Shown here piece by piece: positions 48,237 to 59,500 of a stretch of 64,000 nucleotides of DNA. Source of the DNA: Drosophila pseudoobscura. Lineage: Eukaryota; Arthropoda; Insecta; Diptera; Drosophilidae. The stretch lies in the NCBI RefSeq assembly GCF_009870125.1, contig NC_046681.1, positions 6,337,001 through 6,401,000 of the forward strand. Direction: 5' to 3'. Each line of letters opens with the position of its first letter. The first letter of the stretch is position 1. The notes below the pieces were generated by a model. The model had not been told where the DNA came from. It was given only the letters and a program-made list of their open reading frames with translations, and made no database searches. The position numbers and the translations under genes were made by a program.

Positions 48237-48640
48237 ATGGAATGTCCATCAGTAAGTAATTCCATCTGATTCCAGCTTTTGATGGCTTTGGCAAGCAATC
48301 ACCATATTGCCAGATTGGGATTGGTGCGGGAACTGGTCTGGTCACCGGATACGTTTTCTTCAAGGCCAGTAAGTCCGTGGCCATTGCAGCAGGAGCATCG
48401 ATACTGATTGTGCAGCTGGCAATGGAATCTGGATTGGTGAATTTCGAAGTCGAAACGATCGTGATGCACGGGCACCAACTCAATCCAAATAATATCCATG
48501 TGATGCCAAGCATTGCCTCTTCACATTCTTGGGAGGCGATAAAAGAGCAGCTGACAAAGGCCCGTGATTTTTTGGCTGGAAGTCAACGCTTGTGCGTTGC
48601 AATGCTCGGCGGCTTCTTGGTGGGGTTTGGACTGGCCTAA
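48237..48640 (+). CDS. FUN14-domain protein, left tandem copy; broken at old start, possibly rescued by a new intron (113 aa)
   Basis: FUN14 proteins are small multi-pass proteins of the mitochondrial outer membrane; FUNDC1 is a mitophagy receptor. The frame that matches the right copy is kept from about 48261 to TAA at 48640, including IGIGAGTGLVTGYVFFKAS, the second membrane segment and the C-terminal GGFLVGFGLA. The ancestral start (ATGTCC at 48243) meets TAA at codon 6. A different ATG at 48237 gives five codons (MECPS) up to a perfect donor, GTAAGT, at 48252. A 62-nt intron to CACCATATTGCCAG at 48313 then puts translation back in the FUN14 frame at IGIG. Coding would be 48237-48251 joined to 48314-48640. 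Otherwise it is a young pseudogene. No LIR motif (YxxL near the N-terminus, as in FUNDC1) is seen. Confidence 0.6.
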
Positions 48641-49888
48641 GCATAATTTAAAATTGTATTTTTTTTTTTAATTGTTTAAATTGAAGTATAAACCAGGGAA
48701 ATGTAGGCAAAATCCTCGAAAATATTATGGAGTATTCTTTAAAGCATTCTTTTGGTTTTGGTTGTCAGATATCTGTCAGTTATATGGCTTCCATCTGCAT
48801 CTAAATTAATGCTCCGAAACAGACAAACCATTTAACTCGACACAGACCGCCCTGTGGCGCGCCCTGTGGCAGCCACAAAGCTGCGTTCCTCACTTGCAAC
48901 TAACAACGTGGTTCTCCCTCTTCAACTCTCGCCCTGTCTCCTATGGCTCACCGCAGTTAATTTGTTGTACTGGTCCGCACAAACAAATACTCGTACTCGT
49001 GTCCGTTCTCGCAAAACAGCAAATGGGAGTGCATCTCGTTTGCTTTGAGCCAACTCTGAGCTAAACTCTTTATCCACTGACGGACACTGGGGCCCTGGTC
49101 ACTGACTGTTTTCAAATTTACAACATGTCAACAGGCATCAGGCATCAGGCATCCAGCAACGGGTTCCACAGATTCTCCATGTGCTATTTCCATTGCGCTC
49201 TCATCACATTAAACATATGGTCGACGGGGTCGGGATGGTGGCGTTTAGAATTGTTTGAATAAGTATTACGCATACGCACACGTTGACTTTCTTTGGTGTG
49301 TGCATTTTTGTAGGGAAAAGTACATACGAAAACCCTAAAACTCAATTTGCCAGCATGCAATCATGTAAAACTTAACGCACAATTGACTCCACCAAAGGAA
49401 GTGGAAGCATTTTGTAGTTGTGGAAAGTACAGTTGTGCTTGCTCTGGAAATGATGTTGCAATATAAATTATTCACGAATAATGTTGTGGTCGAAGATGTA
49501 TTGTGCTTTGAGCAAAGATTGAAACTATTCTGGGTTCCGAAAAAGGCATTAAATCTTTTGACTGAAAATCTATAAGAAATCTACAGTTTTTGGAAAATTT
49601 CGAGTTTTAAGGGCTATTTTAATTCTGTCCGAGTCTCCAAGTAACTATTCTTTTTTTGTATTTTTAAATTTTGTTCTCTTCTTTTGTTTTATTTATTATG
49701 TTTTATATATCCCTTTTCATTAAGTTGTTTGGCTTGGATTTTTTATTCTTTTAAGCTTTTTCAAACCTGTAATAAATATATTTTATTTTCTATTTTTTTT
49801 TATTTTAGTTTTTATATTTTTTATTTATTCATTAGAACTTAATATTACTATTATAAGGTTTTTAAAACTACAGTTTTGTGGCACTTTT
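48641..49888. other. noncoding between the left FUN14 copy and DINE-1
   Basis: T-rich sequence directly left of the DINE-1 end. No other feature. Confidence 0.5.
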
Positions 49889-50032
49889 TATACCCGATAC
49901 TCAAAATGAGTATTGGGGTATATTAGATTTGTGGTAAAAGTGGATGTGTGTAACGTCCAGAAGGAATCGTTTCCGACCCCATAAAGTATATATATTCTTG
50001 ATCAGCATCAATAGCCGTGTCGATTGAGCCAT

Positions 50033-50104
50033 GTCTGTCTGTCCGTCTGTCCGTCCGTCCGTCTGTCCGTCTGTCCGTCCGTCCGTCTGTCCGTCAGTCC
50101 GTCC
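50033..50104 (+). repeat. GTCC/GTCT microsatellite of DINE-1
   Basis: About 17 tandem tetranucleotides mixing GTCC and GTCT, with one interruption near the end. This is the known core microsatellite position of the DINE-1 family. Confidence 0.85.
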
Positions 50105-50126
50105 CCTTCAGCGCCTAGTGCTAAAA

Positions 50127-50730
50127 GACTATAAGAGCTAGAGGAACGATGTTTTGGATCCAGACTGCTGTGATATGTCACTGCTACAGGAATATTTCAA
50201 AACTGTGCCCCGCCCACTTCCGCCCCCACAAAGGTCGAAAATCTGTGGCATACACAATTTCGACGATACGAGAAAACTAAAAACGCAGAATCGTAGAAGA
50301 TGTTCATATGTTCTAGATTGCAGAATCTGAACCAGATTGTATAATTATTATAGCCAGAATCACGAAAACAATTTCACTCTTTCTCTCTCTGTCTCACTCT
50401 AACACACAGGTTTCATGGTCGGTTTTGCCAATTGCAAAATATGAGTTCAAGGATCTCAGAACCCATAAGAGCTAGAGCAACCAAATTTGGTATCCACACT
50501 CCTGTGATATCGGACCTTGACCGTTTCGTGTCAAAATTTCGCCGCACCCCCTTCCGCCCCCGCAAAGGACGAAAATCTGGGGCAACCACAAATCTCAGAG
50601 ACTATAAAGACTAGAGTAACCAAATTTGGTATCCGCACTCCTGTTAGACCTCACTATAAAACGTATATCTCAGAATTTCGCCCCACCCCCTTCCGCCCCC
50701 ACAAAGGACGATAATCTGTTTCATCCACAA
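50127..50730 (+). repeat. three internal repeats within the DINE-1 element
   Basis: A two-part motif occurs three times. The first part, ATAAGAGCTAGAG or a variant followed by TTTGGTATCC, lies near 50130, 50465 and 50604. The second part, CTTCCGCCCCCACAAAGG or a variant, lies near 50218, 50551 and 50689. The copies differ by several bases each, so the internal amplification is not recent. Confidence 0.7.
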
Positions 50731-51025
50731 TACTGCATATTCGAGAAAACTAAAAACGCAGAATCATAGATAACAACCATATCTATCAGATTGCTGAATC
50801 TGGATCAGATCAGATCATTTTTATAGCCAAAAGGAACAAATCAATTTTCAGTGCCTACGCAGCGCCCGACGTCACGCTCAGACTGATTTTCTGTCTCTCT
50901 CGCACGCACTCTTTGTCGTGTCGTTAAATATTAGCGGCGTCTGCCGGAGGAGAGCCATACTGACTTAGTATCGGGTATAACCGTAGAGTTGCGGTGTCCG
51001 CAGCAACTCACAACGTTCCCCCTCG

Positions 51026-53125
51026 TTATTATTTCTTATCGCTTAGTATATTTAATTTCTTAATTTTTATATTTTTTTACATTTTTTTATTTTATCTTTA
51101 ATTTTTAAATTTGTCTTATTTATATTTTTTATTTACCTATTTATTTGTACAATTTTGTTTAGTATTGAATTGCATTTATTCTAAGAGAGATTTTATAACT
51201 ACGTTTTGGCATAACTTCTTCCTACATTCAGAATTCCTTTAAATATATTTTAAAAATCTCTGTCTAAAGCCTTACATCCACTGAAAATATGAATATTAAA
51301 TCCCTCATAGCAAAGAACAGTTGTGTGCAATAACTTGTCGATAGCAGGGAAGTTTCACCTTTTTTCATGGACACATAATCGTAATGCCTTCAAGAATAAC
51401 CCATAATTTGGGCTGATCTGAAAAACTCTTCAACTTTTGCATACAAAATGGAAATCCTCCACAGAACTCACGTATTGTAGGTATACAGAATATATACACC
51501 TACATTAAACTATAGCCATAAAAAATCAAAGTAAAAAAAGAATAAACGGGTAAAAGAATTGTGGGGAAAGAAAAGTAAAGGAAATTTCCTCGGGCAAAAG
51601 ATTTTACCGCATGGCAAACACGTTTCACATTGAAACGTAACGTTACTTCGAGGATTCGTCCTGTGTGTGGGTGTGTCTGAGGGGGTTGTGAGGGGGAATG
51701 TGGGGTGTTCTTGAGCTCTACGTTTTATGGTCAAGTTGCAAGTTACTGTTTCATTTATATTTCATGTGTGGGTGTGTGGTCTTTGTTTTCCAGCAGAACG
51801 AGTATCAGACAGTTTTCACATTTTACTTTTCCTATTAATGTCAATTTAAATGTTGAAACACTTTAGTTTACCTTTTTGCTTTGTTTTTTCTTTTGTGCCA
51901 AAGAATCTCCAATGGGGCCCGGGTCTGAGGTTGAGATATTGTTCTGGACAAAAGCACTTAAAGCACTGCATTACTCGCCCGGCTAGATTATCGGTAGGAA
52001 AAATAGTTGAATGCCCCATGCCACCCGTTAGCTCTGCATTTCCCGCAGTCATTTGTGGCAATTTGCGTGCTCATTGTTAATTTGATTTTCAGTTTGCGAT
52101 AAGCGTCGGGGGAAAACACCTCGAAAACGAGAGGGAGATAGGGAGAGAGCGAGAGAGAGAGAGAGCTCTACTCTGAAGTCCTTTGCTATTTGGAGAGGCT
52201 AGGGCGTGGCCTGGCCGCATAATTGAACGATAAATTAAATAAAAGCCCGTGGAAAAAAGCCCCAAAAATCGAAATGCATTCAAGCGTAGTTTTTGCATTC
52301 CAATTGAACTGTTCAAATGGAACTAGAACTGCAGAAGTGCACTTTTTGTGTGTTTGAAACACTCCGAAAACCTCCTTTGAATCAAGTCTTTCCTTCATGA
52401 AAATTCTTTTGAAAACCTTCATATTGTACAGATTAATTAGGAATTATTCAAATTAAATATTTATGCAACAAATTCCAAGAAAGTCAATATTTCAATTATG
52501 CATTCGCAATTATTATTTTGATATTACACATAAAATAACTCTGGAAGCTGGCTAGTTTCGAAATGCGTTAGAAATCAATTTTACTGTGGAATTCATTTAT
52601 CAATAATTGAATATTTGTCTACCTGAGGCATTCGAAAATTAATTAAAACAAAAGCAAATAGCAATCCCTCTGAAAATGCCACCAAAAATATTGTTGGCTA
52701 ATTGATAGGCGGGAAAATTCACATGACTTTTTCAGACAATTTAAAACCGTTTAATGGTTTTTCATTAATTTAAGCCTCGTCAAATATTTAAGTCTGGCAA
52801 TTTGACAAAAAAAACACACACACACACAGTGCTAACTCTTGCATGGCCAAGGCCTGGGCCTGGGCATGGGCCTTTGATGTTCTGTCGGCACGGTCTGGCG
52901 GTCATTTTCACAGTTGAGCGGAAGCTGAGAGTGTGAGAAGTGCATTGACGAAGAGAGGAGTATGAAAAGTGCATAGAAGAGACTCCCACCGGGACACACC
53001 GCTTTCGGGCAAATATCAAAAGGTAATGCTTTGAATTTCCCTTCACGGGAAATCCATTTCATATTTTATTCGTCATAAGTTAACCCAATCGAAAAAAAAA
53101 ACAAAAAGCATTAAATTCCGAGAAA
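51026..53125. other. noncoding between DINE-1 and the right FUN14 copy
   Basis: AT-rich after the element. GA-rich patch at 52.13-52.17 kb. From about 53.03 kb the sequence becomes similar to the 5' flank of the left FUN14 copy. Confidence 0.5.
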
Positions 53126-53161
53126 ATGTCTAACAGTATTCTGACAAAAGATGGTTCGTAA
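53126..53161 (+). other. upstream ORF of right FUN14 copy (12 codons including stop)
   Basis: ATG at 53126 opens MSNSILTKDGS and TAA, 27 nt before the main ATG. It is the counterpart of the short frame at 48179: same length and same end (GGTTCGTAA), but only partly similar residues. Confidence 0.35.
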
Positions 53162-53188
53162 ACAAAATTCAAAATCAAAATCAATAGA

Positions 53189-53587
53189 ATGCCCATCAGT
53201 AACTGTCTGAATTCTGCTCTTGAAGGCTTCAGCAGGCTGTCACCGTATACCCATATTGCCATAGGCGCTGGCACGGGTTTCGTCACGGGATATGTGCTGC
53301 TCAAGGCCAGCCAGACCGTGGCCGTTGTGGCAGGAGCATCGATCCTGGTTGCTCAGCTGGCCATCCAGGCGGGAGTGATAAAAACAAGCTCCATGGAAAC
53401 GATCGTGCCGCAAAGGAACCAATCCAACCAAGGACGTGCCGTCCGTGTGCTGCCAACCGTCCCCAATCCTCAGTCCTCAGAGGCGAGAATGGAACAGTTG
53501 ACAAAGGTCTATGAAATAGTGGCTGGGAGTAGCCGGCTGTTCGTGGCCATGTTCGGCGGCTTCCTAGTGGGTTTTGGCCTGGCCTAG
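53189..53587 (+). CDS. FUN14-domain mitochondrial membrane protein, right tandem copy, 132 aa
   Basis: This is an intact single-exon ORF from ATGCCC to TAG. The FUN14 pattern is clear: residues 22-38 (HIAIGAGTGFVTGYVLL, with a Gly-rich face) and 43-64 (TVAVVAGASILVAQLAIQAG and VI) are adjacent membrane segments. A soluble part follows (about 65-110), and the C-terminal segment 117-132 is LFVAMFGGFLVGFGLA. The N-terminus is short, only about 21 residues, and lacks the YxxL LC3-binding motif of FUNDC1, so a direct mitophagy-receptor role is doubtful. D. melanogaster has two FUN14 genes (CG5676 and, as I recall, CG12511); this looks like the second type. Upstream sequence is shared with the copy at 48.2 kb, so the pair arose by segmental duplication. 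ATTAAA at about 53660 may serve for polyadenylation. Confidence 0.82.
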   Translation: MPISNCLNSALEGFSRLSPYTHIAIGAGTGFVTGYVLLKASQTVAVVAGASILVAQLAIQAGVIKTSSMETIVPQRNQSNQGRAVRVLPTVPNPQSSEARMEQLTKVYEIVAGSSRLFVAMFGGFLVGFGLA

Positions 53588-56500
53588 ATCCAAATTTATA
53601 ATATATTCACACATATAAACCCTTCTGTAAATACATTATACTATTTTACAGTGTTTAAATTAAAGTATGTTAATTTTATTCCGCCTTTTGATTATAATCC
53701 CTGGGAAATGCAGTGAAACTTTCGATAACAAAGGCCTTGAACATTTTATAGAAATGCTCTTAACAAATAGGCGGCTCACACACACACGCAGATTAAAAAG
53801 TTTTTTTCATTCTCGCAAAAACTTGAAAGTTGTAACAACATTTTCATGCGCTTTTAAGCATTTCAATTTTTACCCAGTCACCGCAGAGAGAGAGAAAGGG
53901 AGAGAGAGAGAGGGTGAAAATTTATGCATAAGCAAAAGTTTTTCGTAAAACCAAGGCAATACCTTACAAGCAGGATCACATTTCCATGAATAAGAATCCA
54001 CGAGAGAAGTACCTCCCTCCATTCCTCCATGCTCTTCTGTTAGCACTAATTTCTCATTTTATTGCTAATATCGATCAAATTCATTTGATAAATATTCATT
54101 TATTGCATTAGCTTCTCGGCCAGAATAGGAATGCCTGACCGTCACGTTTGGACAACTATTTGACATGTGGCCGATGGTAGTCGCATTTTTATCTGTTTTC
54201 TTGCATCCTGCATCCTGAATCCTATGCGGAAGATGTGTGCAGAACCAGAAATAACGCAAAACCAATTTAAATCGAAACCGAAACTCTGAAAAATTCTGAA
54301 CCCACACACACATCCGCAATCGGGCACGTACCGTATGCGGGGGAACACATGTCGTATGAGCAATAAAATTTGCATTTCCAAAAAGCCACACACAATTTTT
54401 GTGATATTTTTTCCTTTTTGCGCATTGGAAATCGAATTTAAAAGTCTGAAATGGAAAATTACCACTGGAAAAGCTAGTTTAATTTGACATTTTGATTATG
54501 CAAATAATAGATAATCCCAATTGCGGACGAGGTCTTGAATTAATTGAAAGAGCTACTCCTCTGGTGGACCGGCCAGTCGGAAGATAAATGAAGTCGAAAG
54601 TTTGCCTTGTGATTAGCATTTGATTTCGATTGCAGGAGCGTGGCGGAATAGGGGAGTGGGGCAGTGGCAAGCGAAGGAGTGCAGCAGTGGCAAGTTTTTC
54701 GAATGAGGTCGAAAGTAGGAGCTGCTAATGGAAAGAGTTTGGGAGTCAATTAATTCCAGCTGCTAATTGGTTTGCTAATTGGCAGAGGTTTTATTTTCCC
54801 TCTAAAAATAAGGACCAATATACGGCTAAATATTTCGTAAATCGCCTTTTTTGATGTGAAAATGATGCACCGCAAATCAATTTCCAACAAAGGACCTTCC
54901 ATAATTGTTTATGCAACAAAGTAAACCAAAACCAAAAACCAAAAACCGAAATGCAACCAAACTCCACACGGAATATGATTACTCGTATTGTAAGCACTTT
55001 GAATACAATTTGTGTAATATGTCTAACAATGTGAGCCGACAACTAAAACCGCAAATAGCGTTTTGAAGGGCTGGAAATTATTTAATTAAATTGTTTGCCT
55101 CAAAAGTCAGCAGGCCAGGGCATTTAATTGCTGATACTCGTATCCTGGGCAATAACTCGATTAAATCATGTAGAGCTCAAAAGTTTTCCCAGCTCCAACT
55201 CCGAACACCCGTATCCGAACTGAAACTTCAAAGGTTTTTGCAAATGCTGCCTGCCTGCCTGCCTGCCAGCTCTGTTGCTGCTCATTAAATTTTCATGCTT
55301 GCCTGCAGTCCAAGGTAAAATACGAGCATCGGCATTGCAATGGCACCTCGTCTCGCATCGCACAATGCCCTCTCCACTCTCCATCGTTTCCCATTTCCAC
55401 GCTTTTCTTTTATTCTCCGCTCAGCCTCTTCATTTGCTGACTGCCTGCCGCCGCTTTTGTTGTATTTGTTTGTTAACACGGTGGGGGGGGGAAGCGTGGC
55501 CAGAAAAAGAAAACACAAAAAGCGGAACTTCAGGCCAAAGCCATTCTCTATCTTACAGGATTTGACCCATGGCGGAGACAGAAAACAACACAACGAAACT
55601 ATTAAAGTGGAAAAGCACTTAAATTTAAATAATAAATAATAAAATGGGATTCTTTTTAAGGTGGAAATTTAATGAAAACAGTGGACAGCGAAATGAAAAT
55701 AGATGGCTTTGTGGGGAGTTGTATTTAATTTGGGGGGATTTTAATGTCTAGCAGATCTGCATAAACAATTTACGTTTTTTAGCTCGTAGGAAAGGACGGA
55801 AAGTGGGACTCTATTTCTTCCAAACTATTGCCATATGAATGTTTTGGAAGGCCAGAACAAAGAAAAAATTATGAAATTGGGAAAAGGCTGTAATGAGAAT
55901 TATTAGAATTAGAGTTATATAGATTTATGTAGATCTTCGATTCCATTCTCCGCTGCATTGGTTGCCTCTAACATAACATTTATATACTGTTTCTTGTTCA
56001 TATTTGTATACGAAATATTCAGTGTTCATTTTCCAAGCTATTATATCTTAAATCCGCTCCCATTTTTCTTTTTTTGTTATAAGTCCGCGGAGGTATTTTT
56101 TAAATTTTGCTTAGATAGGTCAATTAGCTGGGGAGATTTTAAGGAGCAACTTTTATCACGAATGAACTCTCTTCTAGAAGATAATAATTAACCACACAAA
56201 TTACTATAACAATAATAAGAAATATCGAATAAGTGAACTTTTGCTAAATTTTAAACAATTACTTAGGTTTTTTTAATTTCATAAATAAAGAAAATAATAT
56301 CGAGACAAAAGGATATGGACATCTGTTTTTATTGAGTCTTAATGTTTTTTTATCGTAGTTGAAATTTTGGCGGAAATGCACATATATAAATAAGGATAAT
56401 GACAAAGTCCAGTTTTTCCACATGATTAAAGCGAGCATTTCGAGAGAGAAACGAGTATAAATGAGGGTAGGAATGGCAAGAAATTATACAAGGTTATCCG

Positions 56501-59500
56501 CATAACTCTCTTTAGAGTCTTATTTTACGCTCAGCACTACTGAGAGCGCTTTGACGGCATATTTGATGAGAGAGCGAGAGAGAGAAGAACGAAGTTTGCT
56601 GTTGTGCTGAGCAAAATAATACCCGTAAAGGCAGCACATCGGGGGAGCGGACCACCCTATATAATTTCATCATCTGCAATTGCGCTCGAGTATCGAAAAT
56701 TGTGCATGCATATGCATATGCGTTCATTTAAATTTGACCTTCAATCAACCTCCAAGCTTTGTTGTTTTCGGATGGCCGGTCGCGTTTTCGCAGACAGTAT
56801 GTCATTGCATGTCGCTGCACGCCGTTTTCTCTTCTTTTCGTTGTGTTCTAGCACACTTTTTTTTTATACATATGTACATACATATGTACGTTCGAGTCAA
56901 CAGCATCCACATGACAATAGCAACTAGCGATTCAGAGAACAGTAAAATGAAACAATAAAAAATGACGGTACCTACTCAAGTGAATGGCAGTGTACCACAA
57001 ATGCCAAAGTCGGAGCAAGTCGGCGGTCTCTCCGTCACTCCATACACCCATATATGTATGAACATACATATGAATGTATATGTATGCATGGTTTAAGCTT
57101 ATCTAAACAACTGCCGAACCCAAAATCAACTGCCGGCTTAGGCATGCCACCAGACACCAACATCATCAGCCATATCAATATCGAATCGGTAACCACACAT
57201 AATTTAATTTATATTTACACCAAACTGAACTTGAATGGAAGCCCATTTACCGTGAGAGAGAGACAAACTGAACAAAAACAACCACAGGTTCCCTGACGAG
57301 AGGGGAAAATTCTGGAAAATTGATTGATAGTTTTGATGGCGGTGAGCAGAGAGCAGAAATCAGAATGCGGAAAGCGGTAGCTACAGCTGGGAGCGGAGCT
57401 GTTGCTGCCGCTGCTATGACAACCCATCGTTTCATCGTTGCCTCATTGTTGCCACACACTCTCGTTGATTGTGCGCTCGGTTGGATTAATTTAATGAAGT
57501 TATTAAAACCATGCCCATCGCTCGGAAAAGGTTTTTCCCAATCGCTCCGTATTTCGGGCAACATTTTCCCCACAATTAAAGGAGCCCCAAAGCTGGGGGC
57601 GGTGTATATCCTTCGAGTGTAATTTTCTGGCCTGGTCACTTACTGGCGGATGTAATTTCCCACTCAAATTGGCTCTGACTCATGGCCCTTTCCTATAAAT
57701 CTAAACCCAAAGCGGGCGTGGCAGAACTTGCTATCAGGAATACCCCATCTGTCTGATTGTCTACTCTCTCTCTCTTTCCCTTCCTCTCTATGCGTGTCTG
57801 CCTGTCTGTTTGTCTGTCTGTCTGTCCGCCTCCGTCTGAGGAGGGCATTACGTGCAAATAGTTACGTGAAATTATTTCCGGAATCGGTAACAAATATCAC
57901 TTTGTTTGAGTTTCTGCTCGCAATGAAGTTGCACTAAAGTTAGTTTCAAGTTAGCTCCACACACATGCAATTTTTTGCTGCTTTTGTGGCCAAAAAAAAG
58001 ACTTGAAAGTAAGTTGTTACGACTTTGAGGTATGGCAGGGCCAAAACTGTTAAAGTTTTCTCCGCCCCAGGCCTCAAAGGGATGTCGTAGGTTGCATTTG
58101 AAACCCCCCAAAAAACCCCTTTTCTGAATGCCTTCTACCAGTATTCCTACGGTAGCTGACTCTCAAACTGTCGCCATAAATGTTAATTAAATTAAAACGC
58201 TAATAGGCGTGAAATATGATAACACACACAGACACCAGTTCTATCACAGAAACGAGAGCCCAAGAGATCCCCAAAGCGAGAGAGACAGAGAGAGGGAGGA
58301 AATCAGGAAGGTAAAGACCATGACAGGTGGCAAAAACAAGGAAGTACCATTATGATGAAAAGCTCGACTAAGAACATACCCTACTTTCTGAAGAAGAGCC
58401 CTTTTCTTTATTAAACAATTATAAAAAAAAAATAAAAAAACACAGTAAAAATAATAATGATATACATACATATGTAGATACTATAATATAGTATGTTATA
58501 ATTAAATACAAATTGCTTAATAAATTAAATAAATTACTGGTATAATAAAATAAAAAAAAAACAAGTTCTTATAAAAATAATAATAATAAATATTACAAAA
58601 TTTAATATTATAAAATTTCGTATATAAAATAATATTAAATTACACTTACAATAACGTAAGCTCTGTAATATTATATGGAACAAAATTGAAATAATAGTGG
58701 TAATGTTTAAGTATTCGAATTTTAAATTCAAAGTGACTAGCACAATAATAATATGTTTCAACTTGTAGCGCTGGAAATATTTTATATGAAAAAAATATAT
58801 CGAAATTAACATTCTAGCTTTCTTTATCCTGCTTTTAATATTTGTCCTATGAAATACAAATCTGTAAATTAATTAAATAATATTTGTATCTGAAAGCAAA
58901 GCACAGTTCTGTTTCTTTAAAATTGTACGTACCACAAGCTATTTATTTGTGTGAGATAGCAAAATGTTTTTAAATCTATTGTTATTATAAAGTCTGAAGT
59001 CTTTTCAAGCTCAAACACTCTTCGTGTTGCCTACATTTCTCTGAATACATCATACTATTGTTTAGCAAAAATATACAGGGTATCACAAGGCAGAAGGTGG
59101 CAAAAAATGGCAACAGCTGCCACACCAGAGAGTCGTCTCCAGGGCTTTTTCGATGGAAATGAAGAGATACGGAAAAAGGGAGTATGGGAATTGCCAAAGT
59201 TTTGCCGCTCGCTTGATTTTCCAGAATAATACTCGTAATAATTAAAATGAAAATTAGAAATGGGCACAGTCGAAGCATCTGCCAAAAAGGGAAAGCAAAC
59301 AGAAAGATAGGAGCGAGAGGCAGAGAGAGGGAGAGGGACAGAGACAGCAGGAAAAGGACCTCCTTGGTAAAATTTGCCTTTTGGTGTGGCGTCTAATTAA
59401 AAGGGATAAGTGCCTGGGCAGGTGTGAATCTGTCTAGGGGGGGCTAAGAGGCAGAAGGAGGAGGTAGAGAGCCGAGTAATTGCTAATTGCTGTGATTATG

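Larger units (their letters stand above)
49889..51025 (+). mobile_element. DINE-1/INE-1 (Helentron-type) nonautonomous element, obscura-group form
   Basis: The left end is TATACCCGATACT, followed by a small hairpin (ATACTC/GAGTAT). The inverse AGTATCGGGTATA lies at 50967-50979, close to the right end. A 3' stem-loop (GTTGC...GCAAC, 50988-51007) precedes the terminus near CCCCCTCG. The core has the classic stretch AAAGTATATATATTCTTGAT and the GTCC/GTCT microsatellite at about 50033-50104. Subterminal inverted repeats, a core microsatellite and a 3' hairpin are the hallmarks of DINE-1, a Helitron-like family that codes for no protein of its own. It lies between the two FUN14 copies. Short ORFs inside it are not genes. 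Confidence 0.85.

Noticed and set aside
48252-48275. 24-nt GTAAGT...CAG stretch as an intron in the left FUN14 copy
   Set aside because: It would keep the frame, but it is far below the minimum intron length in flies. The 62-nt alternative is better.
48223-48513. Open frame antisense to the left FUN14 copy
   Set aside because: It is the mirror of the FUN14 coding frame.
50432-50714. Small frames inside the DINE-1 element
   Set aside because: They arise from the internal repeats; DINE-1 has no coding capacity.
55958-56191. 77-codon frame with hydrophobic start and hydrophilic end
   Set aside because: No ATG at the frame start and T-rich DNA alone explains the hydrophobic residues.
57797-57832. 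Second DINE-1 copy suggested by TGTC repeats
   Set aside because: None of the flanking DINE-1 sequence is present; it is a plain microsatellite.
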